A stretch of 47,470 nt of DNA from Chitinophaga pinensis (GTDB lineage: Bacteria > Bacteroidota > Bacteroidia > 2-12-FULL-35-15). This document shows, piece after piece, positions 1 to 8,472 of this stretch; the stretch's first letter is position 1; each line of letters begins with the position of its first letter. The notes under the pieces are model-generated. The model saw only the letters and a program-made list of their open reading frames with translations, ran no database searches and had not been told where the DNA came from. The DNA lies in the NCBI GenBank assembly GCA_945879015.1, contig CAMCUO010000019.1, positions 1 through 47,470 of the forward strand, given 5' to 3'. Position numbers and translations under genes: made by a program.

Positions 1-1
1 T

Positions 2-136
2 ACAAAGTGTTTCAAAGTTGGTTATTATAAAATAATCCATTAACTCTGATGGAAATAGTTCTTGTAATAATTTGTGGTCGGTTGCTTCGATAACTTTTTT
101 TTCAAAAGTATCGCTTTTTATCCTGCTCCCCAACTT
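2..136 (-). CDS. Partial ORF at window edge, possible ISAon1-like transposase N-terminal fragment
   Basis: An open frame on the minus strand starts after a stop at 137-139 and runs off the left end of the window. It encodes about 45 codons, including the segment ATDHKLLQELFPSELMDYF. This hydrophobic/acidic pattern resembles the short N-terminal protein of ISAon1-type insertion sequences, which I recall as having a similar LLxLLFPxGLxxYF stretch. No ATG is present upstream of that segment; TTG at 131-133 is the only plausible start, so the fragment may itself be degenerate. The family assignment is from memory of pattern only. Confidence 0.35.
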
Positions 137-166
137 TTATACCTGACCCCAAATCTCCGATAGAAA

Positions 167-192
167 ACACTTCGACTGCACCCAGTGTGACG
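167..192. repeat. Dispersed repeat, family A (TTCGACTnCnCnCAGTGTGAC)
   Basis: CACTTCGACTGCACCCAGTG and the following bases match spacer copies near 27553, 31789 and, in part, 37371. All copies lie between genes. The stretch from 193 to 344 holds no recognisable gene; it is AT-rich leader sequence in front of the rhodopsin gene. Confidence 0.55.
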
Positions 193-344
193 GCAAAAGA
201 AAGTGTAGTTACGGGCAGGTTATATTTACATAGAACAAAAAGCTAAGATGTTTGTTAAACAAATATTGAAGATGAAAATCAATAAAAAAAACTTGGAGAT
301 TCCGAAAAACCTTAAGAGTAGGAAAAATTAATAAATACAAAATA

Positions 345-1061
345 ATGGAACACTTAAAAATTGCCAGCGACAATTACGTTGCTTTCACTTTCTTCATCGG
401 AACGATGGCCATGATGGCAGCCTCTGTCTTCTTCTTTTTTGAACTTAGCAATACATCTCAAAAATGGAGAACTTCAGTGCTTGTATCGGGATTAATAACC
501 TTCATTGCAGCAGTGCACTACTATTACATGAGAGGCTACAATCTTGAGACCGGAGAGTCTCCAACTTTTTTTCGTTATGTAGATTGGATTCTTACCGTGC
601 CCCTTATGTGTGTTGAATTCTATCTCATTACCAAAAAAGCTGGAGCGAAAATATCATTATTATGGAAATTGATTTTTGCTTCCCTAGTAATGCTCATCAC
701 AGGTTATTTTGGAGAAACAATCGACAGAGGCAATAGTGTAATGTGGGGAATTATTTCTGGAGCGGCCTACTTCTATATTGCCTATTTAATTTGGTTTGGT
801 GAAGTTGCAAAATTGTCGCAGACAGCAGGACCGCAAGTTGCCAAAGCAACAAGAGCTTTAGCATGGTTCGTATTGGTTGGCTGGGCGATTTATCCATTGG
901 GATATATTTTAGGAACACCTGGAGGATTATTCGGAATTCAATTAGTTTCCGACCCAGCTGCTGCAGCTCATTCAATGGATATTGTTTACAACATTGCAGA
1001 TGCGATCAATAAAATTGGTTTTGGCTTAGTAATTTATTCACTTTCAAGAGCTGAGGAATAA
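345..1061 (+). CDS. Proteorhodopsin, green-tuned light-driven proton pump
   Basis: Seven-helix retinal protein of 238 aa, the usual size for proteorhodopsin. Helix C carries RYVDWILTVPLM followed by CVE, giving D80 (proton acceptor), T84 and E91 (proton donor): the DTE signature of an outward proton pump. Their spacing equals D97/T101/E108 of the classical green proteorhodopsin. H58 lies 22 residues before D80, as H75 does before D97. K223, in the last helix, is the retinal Schiff-base lysine. The residue at the spectral tuning position (D+8) is M88, typical of green-absorbing flavobacterial pumps. It would act in the inner membrane and generate proton motive force. No carotenoid or blh retinal genes lie in the window, so retinal synthesis must be encoded elsewhere. 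The gene stands alone and is followed by a terminator. Confidence 0.97.
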   Translation: MEHLKIASDNYVAFTFFIGTMAMMAASVFFFFELSNTSQKWRTSVLVSGLITFIAAVHYYYMRGYNLETGESPTFFRYVDWILTVPLMCVEFYLITKKAGAKISLLWKLIFASLVMLITGYFGETIDRGNSVMWGIISGAAYFYIAYLIWFGEVAKLSQTAGPQVAKATRALAWFVLVGWAIYPLGYILGTPGGLFGIQLVSDPAAAAHSMDIVYNIADAINKIGFGLVIYSLSRAEE

Positions 1062-1257
1062 TTAACCAGCCCATAACAGCAGCTCCTATGAAATTGCCGG
1101 TTCAGTGGTTAAATGAACATTTGTGCTCGTGTCAATTTCATTGGTGGCAGAGACTTTTCGTCTTCGAAATCGCCAACTTTTTCGAGATACAAAGCGTATA
1201 GGGACCAAAAATAGTTGTTAAAAACATTCAAAAGCATTATTGATATTGAGTTTGATT

Positions 1258-1301
1258 AAAGTCAATTGAAAGTCGTTTCAATTGACTTTTTTTGTTTTTT
1301 G
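1258..1301 (+). terminator. Rho-independent terminator after proteorhodopsin
   Basis: Perfect 14-bp inverted repeat AAAGTCAATTGAAA / TTTCAATTGACTTT (1258-1271 and 1276-1289) with a GTCG loop, followed directly by a T-rich run. It lies about 200 bp downstream of the rhodopsin stop and, if the IS boundaries proposed here are right, just inside the left end of the decayed element. It may therefore belong to that element or protect it from read-in. Confidence 0.75.
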
Positions 1302-1319
1302 AAAACAGCAAAAAAAGTC

Positions 1320-2268
1320 ATGGTGGGCTGTAAAAGCAACAATGTTATTCGTTGCGGTAAAAAAGGGAAAGCAACGATTCCGAGGTAAAAATTGTGGATT
1401 GTTATTTACTTGGGATAATCCTGGAGTAAGAGATTCTAATACATTTCGATGTTTTAAAGAGTGGGTTGTTGGAAGACAAACATTATCGCAAATAAGAAAA
1501 ACTTCAGGATATTCTGAACATAGTTTGAAGCGCTATTTTAATGAATAATTATGCGTTCCACCAGTATTAAGTGCAAAGCCATCAGAAAAAGTAAATTTAC
1601 TAATCGATGGTACTTATTTTAGAAACGATATCTGTTTAATTATTTACAGAGATGACAATATTAAGTTCACTCAACTTTATAGAATAACCAATGGCGAGAA
1701 ATATGCTGAAATTCGAGAGGACTTAGCCAACTTGCTTGAATTGGGTGTTAATATCGCAAGTATTACATGTGATGGACATAGAGCTTTGTTGAAAGCAGTA
1801 AAAAAGGAATGCAAACATGGAGTTGTTCAAAGATGCTTAGTTCATATTCAAAGAATTTGTCGAATATAGCTCTAGTCCAACCCACAGAGCCTTGCGGGAT
1901 ATGAACTAAAAAAAATAGTTGGTGTACTTCATAAAATTAAAAACCAAAATGATTGGGGGAATTGGATTGTCTCATTAATCAAAGAGCATGAAGATTATGC
2001 TTCTTTTTTCAATGAAAAAAGCTAGAACCTTCAGACCGGAAGATATTGGTATAAACATAAGATGGTAAGGAGGTCATTAACCACTATTTAAACCGCTTTG
2101 CCAAACATGTTTCACTATCTGAACAATGAATTAATCCCTAAAACAACAAATGGATTAGAATCCTTTTTCGGTCATTTAAAATCCCACTTAGTTGTTCATC
2201 GCGGCCTATCAATAAATCACAGAAAAAACTTTATAAAATGGTATCTGTTTTTTAGAAATCAGAAGTAA
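1320..2268 (+). pseudogene. Transposase pseudogene, IS256/IS1249-like DDE family
   Basis: The reading begins at ATG 1320 (MVGCKSNNVIRCGKKGK), shifts frame in the A/G homopolymer near 1361-1371, and continues as QRFRGKNCGLLFTWDNPGV. This is an N-terminal zinc-ribbon with one cysteine already changed to glycine (RGKNCG for an expected RCKNCG). The rest stays in one frame but is interrupted by stops at 1546, 1867, 1873, 2023 and 2089. Conserved DDE landmarks remain: LLIDGTYF, CDGHRALLKAVKKEC followed by VQRCLVHIQR, and TTNGLESFFGHLKSHL with RNFIKWYLFFRN near the end. The fragments match the zinc-binding transposases of the IS1249 group of IS256. With six disabling lesions it cannot be active. 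The 68-codon ORF at 1342-1548 is only a piece of it. Confidence 0.85.
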
Positions 2269-2527
2269 ATTTTTTGAGTAATGGAACACAAGAATACAAA
2301 TAAAAAGACCTCGATAATGTTCAATGTCTTTCATTCTCTGTGGCAGATTCTATTATAATTTGGTTGCTCTTCAGCAGAGCCAAAGCCCTCTTCAGATTTA
2401 CGCCTGCAGTATACGCACTATTTTAAAAAAATCCACCAACTATTTTTGGCCTCATTACCTTTAAAACAGAATAAGGCTTTTTAATTAAAACAATTGGTTT
2501 GTCCTGATACTTGATACCAGGTACTTG

Positions 2528-3343
2528 CTACTTTATCTTATCAAGTATCTTCTTAATATTCGCTTTGATTTCTTTTCCAATAATTTTCTTCGCTTCTACA
2601 GGTGAATCGATGGATGTTTTCATAATTTCAATCTCATCATAATAATTAAATTTCTTATCCTTATTTGTATCAAATCGAACTTTCAGTAAAATATTTTTTG
2701 TTGGCATATCAATAAACCAATCTATTAATTGAGTATTATCAGGCGTAATTTTAAACATATTTCTACCTGCCAAATCAGACAAATAGACTGTTTCAGCATC
2801 GTCTGTATTTATGTATCCATCCATATTAGTATCATCTTCACGAATTCCTAAAAGAATAAAATAATATTTTTCTCCAACATATTCTTTATCGTAGTAAGGG
2901 AAATAAAACTGTGAAATGATTGCAGGCTTTTGTAATAACAAATGTGTTTCATCATTTTGTTTATTGTAAAAAATAATGTTGTTGCAATTACTAAAATCTA
3001 ATGTATAGAAGTTATATTTATAACTTCTATAATTTCCAGTATAACTATCTGAATACTCATCACTCGATTTAGAACGCAAACCCTTGTCTTCTTTACCATC
3101 AAAGACTTTCATCCCAAGAGGAATTAATAAATAATCAGTGCTATCCAAATCCACATAATCGCCATACACCAATATTTGTTGATTTGTAGATTCATTTGTA
3201 GTAGTTGAATCAGTAGTTACCAATTGCAATCCATCTTTATTATCGGAGCGATTATTTTCAAACAATATCATTACTAAAAGAACCAAAACAGCTCCAACTA
3301 TTCCACCAATTACAATTCCAAGAATTAATCTTTTTGAGTTCAT
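2528..3343 (-). CDS. Membrane-anchored protein with EF-hand-like calcium loops
   Basis: 271 aa with one N-terminal transmembrane helix (about residues 5-28, GIVIGGIVGAVLVLLVMILF) and no cleavage site, so the rest should be periplasmic or surface-facing. A Ser/Thr/Asn-rich linker follows. The C-terminal half holds two EF-hand/dockerin-like loops: DTNMDGYINTDD and DTNKDKKFNYYDE, each with acidic or Asn residues at alternate positions. No known family is recognised with certainty. The start codon overlaps the stop of the upstream ettA gene by one base (TAATG), indicating translational coupling and co-transcription. Why a translation factor and an envelope protein are coupled is unclear. Downstream lies only the decayed IS. 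Confidence 0.8.
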   Translation of the reverse strand: MNSKRLILGIVIGGIVGAVLVLLVMILFENNRSDNKDGLQLVTTDSTTTNESTNQQILVYGDYVDLDSTDYLLIPLGMKVFDGKEDKGLRSKSSDEYSDSYTGNYRSYKYNFYTLDFSNCNNIIFYNKQNDETHLLLQKPAIISQFYFPYYDKEYVGEKYYFILLGIREDDTNMDGYINTDDAETVYLSDLAGRNMFKITPDNTQLIDWFIDMPTKNILLKVRFDTNKDKKFNYYDEIEIMKTSIDSPVEAKKIIGKEIKANIKKILDKIK

Positions 3344-5019
3344 TACACCGTCAGTTTCTTATAACGAACTCTTCTTGGTTCAACATTTCCTAAACGTTTT
3401 TTCTTATTCTCTTCGTACTCGGAATAACCTCCTTCGAAATAATAAACAGTAGAATCACCTTCAAAAGCCAAGATATGCGTACAAACTCTATCTAAGAACC
3501 AACGATCGTGAGAAATGATTACCGCACATCCTGCATAACTTTCTAAACCTTCTTCCAATGCTCGAAGTGTGTTTACATCCAAGTCGTTGGTTGGCTCATC
3601 CAATAATAATACGTTAGCTTCTTTTTTTAATGTCAATGCTAAATGCAAACGATTGCGTTCACCACCAGAAAGTATTCCGCATTTTTTCCCTTGATCGGAA
3701 CCATTGAAGTTAAACTTGGAAACGTATGCTCTAGAGTTTAATGTTTGGCCACCTATCACAATATTTTCAGAACCACCTGTCAATACATCATAAATTGTTT
3801 TTTCTGGATCTATTTCAGTATGTGATTGATCAACATATGCAATTTTTACGGTTGAACCCACTTTAAATTCTCCATGATCGGGATTTTCTTCGCCCATAAT
3901 CATACGAAACAACGTGGTTTTACCAGCACCATTCGGACCAATAATACCAACGATTCCAGCTGGAGGTAATTTAAAATTCAAATGTTCGTATAATAATTTA
4001 TCTCCAAATGCTTTCGACACATCATTTGCTTCAATAACTTCGTTACCTAAACGCGGACCATTAGGAATAAACAATTCTAATTTTTCCTCAGTAGTTTTCG
4101 CATCTACTCCCAACATCTTTTCATAGTTCTGTAAACGCGCTTTCGATTTTGTTTGTCGCCCTTTCGCTCCTTGACGCACCCAATCCAACTCTCGCAATAA
4201 AGTTTTCTGACGCTTACTTTCTGTTTTTTCTTCTTGAGCTAAACGTTTTTGTTTTTGTTCTAACCAATCAGAATAGTTTCCTTTCCATGGAATGCCTTCG
4301 CCTCTATCCAATTCCAAAATCCATCCAGCAACGTTATCTAAGAAATATCTATCGTGAGTAATAGCGATAACAGTTCCTTTATAATTTTTTAAATGTTGCT
4401 CTAACCAATCAACTGATTCAGCATCCAAGTGGTTGGTAGGCTCATCCAATAATAAAATTTCGGGTTCTTGAATTAATAAACGGCACAAAGCCACTCGTCT
4501 GCGTTCACCACCTGATAAATTTTTAACTACCGCATCACTTTCTGGACAACGCAATGCTTCCATAGCTTGTTCCAAACGATTATCCAAATTCCATAAATCA
4601 AATTGATCAATCAAATCCTGCAATCTCGCTTGACGATTGATTAATTTATCCATGTCATCAGCCGACATTTCTTCTGCGAATTTATTATTTACTTCTTCGT
4701 ATTCTTTTAAAATATTAACGTGTTCTACAGCACCTTCACGAACAATTTCGATAACTGTTTTTGAATCATCTAATTGAGGCTCCTGCTCCAACATTCCGAT
4801 TTTATATCCTGGAGAAAAATGGATTTCACCTTGGTAGTTTTTTTCAACTCCAGCAATAATTTTCATCAAAGTAGATTTACCCGAACCGTTTAATCCGAGA
4901 ATACCAATTTTTGCTCCGTAATAAAAAGATAAATAAATATCCTTTAAAATAGTTTTACCTGCAGGCAACGTGCGACTCACGTTTACCATCGAAAAAATAA
5001 TTTGTCTGCCTTCTGACAT
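3343..5019 (-). CDS. ettA: Energy-dependent translational throttle protein EttA (ABC-F ATPase)
   Basis: 558 aa, close to E. coli EttA (555 aa). Two ABC cassettes in one soluble chain without transmembrane segments. Cassette 1: Walker A GLNGSGKST (42-50), signature LSGGERRRVALC, Walker B LLLDEPTNHLD. Cassette 2: Walker A GPNGAGKTT, signature LSGGERNRLHLA, Walker B LLLDEPTNDLD, H-switch ISHDRWFLD. Between them lies a long, strongly charged linker (around TESKRQKTLLRELDW and RQGAKGRQTKSKARL), the P-site tRNA interaction motif of ABC-F proteins. The family binds the ribosomal E site and gates entry into elongation according to ATP/ADP. The gene heads an apparent two-gene unit with the EF-hand-like membrane protein. 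Confidence 0.95.
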   Translation of the reverse strand: MSEGRQIIFSMVNVSRTLPAGKTILKDIYLSFYYGAKIGILGLNGSGKSTLMKIIAGVEKNYQGEIHFSPGYKIGMLEQEPQLDDSKTVIEIVREGAVEHVNILKEYEEVNNKFAEEMSADDMDKLINRQARLQDLIDQFDLWNLDNRLEQAMEALRCPESDAVVKNLSGGERRRVALCRLLIQEPEILLLDEPTNHLDAESVDWLEQHLKNYKGTVIAITHDRYFLDNVAGWILELDRGEGIPWKGNYSDWLEQKQKRLAQEEKTESKRQKTLLRELDWVRQGAKGRQTKSKARLQNYEKMLGVDAKTTEEKLELFIPNGPRLGNEVIEANDVSKAFGDKLLYEHLNFKLPPAGIVGIIGPNGAGKTTLFRMIMGEENPDHGEFKVGSTVKIAYVDQSHTEIDPEKTIYDVLTGGSENIVIGGQTLNSRAYVSKFNFNGSDQGKKCGILSGGERNRLHLALTLKKEANVLLLDEPTNDLDVNTLRALEEGLESYAGCAVIISHDRWFLDRVCTHILAFEGDSTVYYFEGGYSEYEENKKKRLGNVEPRRVRYKKLTV

Positions 5020-5142
5020 GTTTGGAAATTATAAATTGTGAATTATAAATTATAAATTTATGGAGTGTAAATATCGTAATTTTTTGGGAGAAAATAAGGG
5101 TTATTTTAGAGACCATTTTACTAGGAAAATCATCATTTTAAT

Positions 5143-5172
5143 CGTCATCCCGTGCCACGAAATTGGATCTCA
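5143..5172. repeat. Dispersed repeat, family B (CGTCATCCCGTGCCACGA)
   Basis: CGTCATCCCGTGCCACGA followed by a GGATCTC-like tail. Further copies at 27498 and 33213, both intergenic. At 33213 the repeat forms a complete palindrome; here only half is kept. Confidence 0.55.
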
Positions 5173-5199
5173 TCAATGTTAGCAGACACGAAAGAGGCT

Positions 5200-5367
5200 C
5201 TAGTCTTTCATATTCCTGTACTTTTTCAATCTCTGCTCTATAATCTCAATCCCTTTATCAAAACCAATAGTCCAGCTTTTCTCAGATTCCTTGACAAATC
5301 TTACAAATTCTTTTTTAGTCATTGGTTTTCCAGCAACAGCATGATTTCTTTTATCTGGTATTTTCAT
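5200..5367 (-). CDS. Small 55-aa hypothetical protein, antitoxin-like in composition
   Basis: Reading the minus strand from ATG at 5367 to TAG at 5200 gives a 55-residue protein beginning MKIPDKRNHAVAGKPMTKKE, continuing FVRFVKESEKSWTIGFDKG and ending in a lysine/arginine-rich helix (IEIIEQRLKKYRNMKD). It starts 19 bp after the stop of the secreted protein at 5387-6022, on the same strand, so they are probably co-transcribed. The codon pattern looks like real Bacteroidota coding sequence, whereas the opposite-strand ORF does not. The short, charged, helical form recalls small antitoxin-like proteins, but no toxin partner is adjacent. Function unknown. Confidence 0.55.
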   Translation of the reverse strand: MKIPDKRNHAVAGKPMTKKEFVRFVKESEKSWTIGFDKGIEIIEQRLKKYRNMKD

Positions 5368-5386
5368 ATTAATTCAGTTAAGAAAT

Positions 5387-6022
5387 TTATTTCCTAGATA
5401 AATACAAAGGCTGTTTTTCATTATACTTTCTTAGATAAATGAAGATGGAATCTCCTTTTTGACGCTTTTTGAGCTTCATAAATTGAGCATAAAGTTCAGC
5501 ATCATTTTTGAGTAATGCCTCCATGTTTTTTGCGTTAAAATCAAACACTTTGTTGGTTTGAGTATCAAAAACAAACTGTCGCAACTCTGTAAATGATGGC
5601 TCAATGGCATACATATCTCCCATAGGTTCATTACGTAAAGGTGCTTGAACAACAATAGTCGAGAACAAACTCAGTGTTCCAATGATATTTACTCTATTAA
5701 ACTCGTTATTAAAATTGATAAAAACAGTACGATTCTGATAAAAACCCCAAATTGTACTAGTTTCAATTTTTTGCTCAACTCCTGCTGAATCTTCATAAGC
5801 AATCGTTTTTTGTTCTGTCACTTGAGTCAAAAAATCGATTTGATCTTTAGGCAATACAGAAATAATTGAAGATTTAAGAATTGCAGCATTTGCCTTAAAT
5901 TTCTCGCTCGTTAAAAACAAGCCTTCCTTAAACTCATAGTCGCGAGAGTATGCAACAGTATTCGTTTGAGCTGCACCAAGCAATGAAATAAATAGGAATA
6001 TATAGACTACAACTTGTTGCAT
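5387..6022 (-). CDS. Secreted hypothetical protein (211 aa)
   Basis: Signal peptide at residues 1-19 (VVVYIFLFISLLGAAQ), then a soluble domain of about 190 aa with segments such as STIWGFYQNRTVFINFNNEFNRVNIIGT and a basic tail ending LYLSRK. No cysteines in the mature part, no lipobox, no sorting domain. It is probably periplasmic. I do not recognise the family. It is divergent from the protease gene at 6078 with a 55-bp shared upstream region, and the 55-aa small gene follows it closely. Confidence 0.75.
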   Translation of the reverse strand: MQQVVVYIFLFISLLGAAQTNTVAYSRDYEFKEGLFLTSEKFKANAAILKSSIISVLPKDQIDFLTQVTEQKTIAYEDSAGVEQKIETSTIWGFYQNRTVFINFNNEFNRVNIIGTLSLFSTIVVQAPLRNEPMGDMYAIEPSFTELRQFVFDTQTNKVFDFNAKNMEALLKNDAELYAQFMKLKKRQKGDSIFIYLRKYNEKQPLYLSRK

Positions 6023-6077
6023 TAGAATTAGTTTTTTTGCCCTAATAATCGTAAATTTCGTAAATATTTTTTATAAA

Positions 6078-8198
6078 ATGAAAAAAACATACTCCATCCT
6101 TTTCATATTATTGATTTTTTCAATCAATATTCTTGCACAGAGCAAAATGAATTTTTCTCTAGTACAAAAAATCAAAACTTCATCAACTGAAATAATTGAT
6201 GTTTTTGTAAAAGGTGATATCAATACTATTGAGCAAATTACAGCTTCCGTTCAAGGAAAAGTAAAATACTCTTCTGGAAATATTGCAGCAATTAAAATTC
6301 CTGCTTCCGCACTTTCATCCTTTGTATCAAATAAAAACATTCAACGAATTGAAGCATATCCAACACACTTCAAACCAATGAATGACACTATGCTTTTTAA
6401 TAACAATGTTGTTCCTGTTCATTCCGGAACAATTCCTTTAACGCAAGGATATAATGGAAACGGAATTGTGATGGGAATTATTGATACTGGTGTTGATTTT
6501 GCTCATCCCGATTTAAAAGATAGTTTGGGAAATACAAGAATAAAATATTTATGGGATCAACGACTTCCTATTGCTGCAAACACTCCTGTTTATGGCTACG
6601 GACAAGAATGGAATAATACCGAAATTGATGGAGGATTAGCTGCTACATCAACTGATATCGATTGGTACGGTCACGGAACGCATGTAGCAGGAATTGCTGC
6701 TGGAAATGGACTTTCAAGCGGAACATATAAAGGAGTTGCTTTTAAGTCGGATTTAGTTATTGTTGCTTTTGATTTTTACAGTGTAAACCCAACACTTATG
6801 ACTGATGCTGTTGATTACATTTATACAAAAGCAAACAGCTTGGGAAAACCATGTGTTATAAATGCTAGTTTGGGCGACTATTATGGCTCTCACGATGGTT
6901 TAGATTTACAAGCTCAATTGATAAAAAACATGATTAATGCTCAACCAGGTAGATCGTTTGTTGCTTCTGCAGGTAACGCAGGTAATTTCCCTTTTCATTT
7001 AGGCTACACAGTTACTAGCGATACAAATTTTACATTATTTAATGGAAGCTCAAATTTATATTTTGCAATGTATTCCGATACCAGCGATTTTAAAAACGTT
7101 GAATTTGCTATTGGCGTTGACCAAATGAGTCCAACACATTCATTAAGAGGAATGACTTCTTTCTCAAATAGTGCTAGCCATTTAGGTGTTTTTATGGAAG
7201 ACACAATTTATAATGGCGGAAATAGAATTGGAATTGTACAATCATACGGAGACACAGCCAATGGAGTTTACACAATGGAATTTAATATTATTCCTGATTC
7301 CACCACTTATGCTTGGCGATTAGCAACAACAGGAAGTGGTAATTTTGATGTCTGGAGTTTTGATTTAATTAATTCAGGACTCCCTTCTGCTGCAACAATG
7401 CCTGATAGTGTTTATTATAAACTTCCAGATTTAAATCAAACCATTGTTTCAAGCTTTCAATGTTTGGATAATGTGATTACAGTTGGAAATTATACAAACA
7501 GAAGAGGCCTGCTAAATTATAATAGTGTAATGTATGTTGATTCCACAAGAACACCGGGATTAATTCATGTAAGCTCCAGCGCAGGACCAACAAGAGATGG
7601 GAGAACAAAACCGGATGTTGCTGCACCAGGAGATTTTGTAATGTCATGTACACTTTTATCAATTCTTCCTGGAGATGCTGTTACTTATCCCGATTATTTT
7701 GATCCGGGTGGATTTCACACTCGAGGTGGTGGAACATCTGCTGCTAGTCCAGGTGTGGCTGGTATTGCTGCTTTGTATCTACAAAAGAATCCAACTGCAA
7801 CTGCTATGGATGTAAAAAATGCAATAATTAATTGTACAACAGTAGATGGATTTACAGGAATTGTTCCGAACAATAAATATGGCTATGGAAAAGCAAATGC
7901 TTTTAATGCTTTAACAGGATGCGTTTTCACGGATGTCGCAGTAAATACAAACAGTAATACATTTTTAATTTATCCAAATCCAGCTTCTAGCGGAAGTGTT
8001 GTAACAATTGAAATTCCTTACTCAGCTAAAAATACAAAGACAGAAGTTTATATTTATAACTCTATCGGAAAAATAATTTCTCACGAACAAATTAGCACTT
8101 CATTTATTAAATTAAAGGAACTTTCTTCAGGAATTTATTTTTGCAAATTAGTTCAAGAAGGAATTATCATTGCTATAGAAAAAATGATAATTTTGTAG
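6078..8198 (+). CDS. Subtilisin-like S8 serine protease with T9SS type A sorting domain
   Basis: 706 aa. Signal peptide 1-21 (ends ILAQ). Residues of about 22-120 look like an inhibitory prodomain. The catalytic domain carries the full triad: D136 in GIIDTGVDFAHPDL, H199 in HGTHVAGIAAG and S554 in GGGTSAASPGVAG. A long insert of about 190 residues between His and Ser (roughly 310-480) is rich in beta-strand sequence and resembles the jelly-roll inserts of large subtilases. The last 75 residues (FLIYPNPASSGSVVTIEIPY ... GIYFCKLV) form a type A T9SS sorting domain, so the enzyme should be exported across the outer membrane and attached or released at the surface. It probably degrades external protein. 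First gene of a tight plus-strand series: the next starts 4 bp later. Confidence 0.93.
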   Translation: MKKTYSILFILLIFSINILAQSKMNFSLVQKIKTSSTEIIDVFVKGDINTIEQITASVQGKVKYSSGNIAAIKIPASALSSFVSNKNIQRIEAYPTHFKPMNDTMLFNNNVVPVHSGTIPLTQGYNGNGIVMGIIDTGVDFAHPDLKDSLGNTRIKYLWDQRLPIAANTPVYGYGQEWNNTEIDGGLAATSTDIDWYGHGTHVAGIAAGNGLSSGTYKGVAFKSDLVIVAFDFYSVNPTLMTDAVDYIYTKANSLGKPCVINASLGDYYGSHDGLDLQAQLIKNMINAQPGRSFVASAGNAGNFPFHLGYTVTSDTNFTLFNGSSNLYFAMYSDTSDFKNVEFAIGVDQMSPTHSLRGMTSFSNSASHLGVFMEDTIYNGGNRIGIVQSYGDTANGVYTMEFNIIPDSTTYAWRLATTGSGNFDVWSFDLINSGLPSAATMPDSVYYKLPDLNQTIVSSFQCLDNVITVGNYTNRRGLLNYNSVMYVDSTRTPGLIHVSSSAGPTRDGRTKPDVAAPGDFVMSCTLLSILPGDAVTYPDYFDPGGFHTRGGGTSAASPGVAGIAALYLQKNPTATAMDVKNAIINCTTVDGFTGIVPNNKYGYGKANAFNALTGCVFTDVAVNTNSNTFLIYPNPASSGSVVTIEIPYSAKNTKTEVYIYNSIGKIISHEQISTSFIKLKELSSGIYFCKLVQEGIIIAIEKMIIL

Positions 8199-8202
8199 CA
8201 TC

Positions 8203-8466
8203 ATGCAAAACAAAATAAAAATTCTTGGAATAGTTGCAGTATCCTTAGGAGCACTTTCTGCAATTCTTTGTGTATTACCTTTCGGACTTTTTTTATCACT
8301 CCCTACTGGCTTCCTAGGGATGATTACTTCTACAATTTATGTTTATGTAGACACAAAACATCAAATCAATACAAAAAAAATTACTCCTGGAATAATTGGA
8401 ATTCTCTTAAGTTCAATTCCTATTATATTGATATTGGTAATTATTATCATGAGTCGTTTTAAATAA
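8203..8466 (+). CDS. Small membrane protein with predicted transmembrane helices (87 aa)
   Basis: Very hydrophobic protein: helix 1 about 7-27, a short following hydrophobic segment 28-48 (LFLSLPTGFLGMITSTIYVY), a polar turn (DTKHQINTKKITPG), and a helix at 63-83 (IIGILLSSIPIILILVIIIM). This resembles small DUF4190-like or uncharacterised integral membrane proteins; I cannot name a family. It sits 4 bp after the protease gene and 6 bp before the prenyltransferase gene, so it is almost certainly part of the same transcript. Confidence 0.7.
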   Translation: MQNKIKILGIVAVSLGALSAILCVLPFGLFLSLPTGFLGMITSTIYVYVDTKHQINTKKITPGIIGILLSSIPIILILVIIIMSRFK

Positions 8467-8472
8467 TTATTA

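Larger units (their letters stand above)
1201..2453. mobile_element. Decayed IS256/IS1249-like insertion sequence
   Basis: A degenerate transposase gene (1320-2268) is bracketed by an inverted repeat: CCAAAAATAGTTG at 1205-1217 and its exact complement at 2437-2449. The similarity extends a few G-rich bases outward (GGGA versus GAGG), so the element probably spans about 1201-2453, close to the 1.2-1.4 kb usual for this group. No clear target-site duplication is visible, in keeping with age. Outer limits are approximate. Confidence 0.65.

Noticed and set aside
751..975. 74-codon minus-strand ORF opposite proteorhodopsin
   Set aside because: Shadow of a well-supported gene; no domain and no independent promoter.
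5152..5397. 81-codon plus-strand ORF
   Set aside because: It lies opposite the better 55-codon minus-strand gene, starts inside a dispersed repeat and has no recognisable domain.
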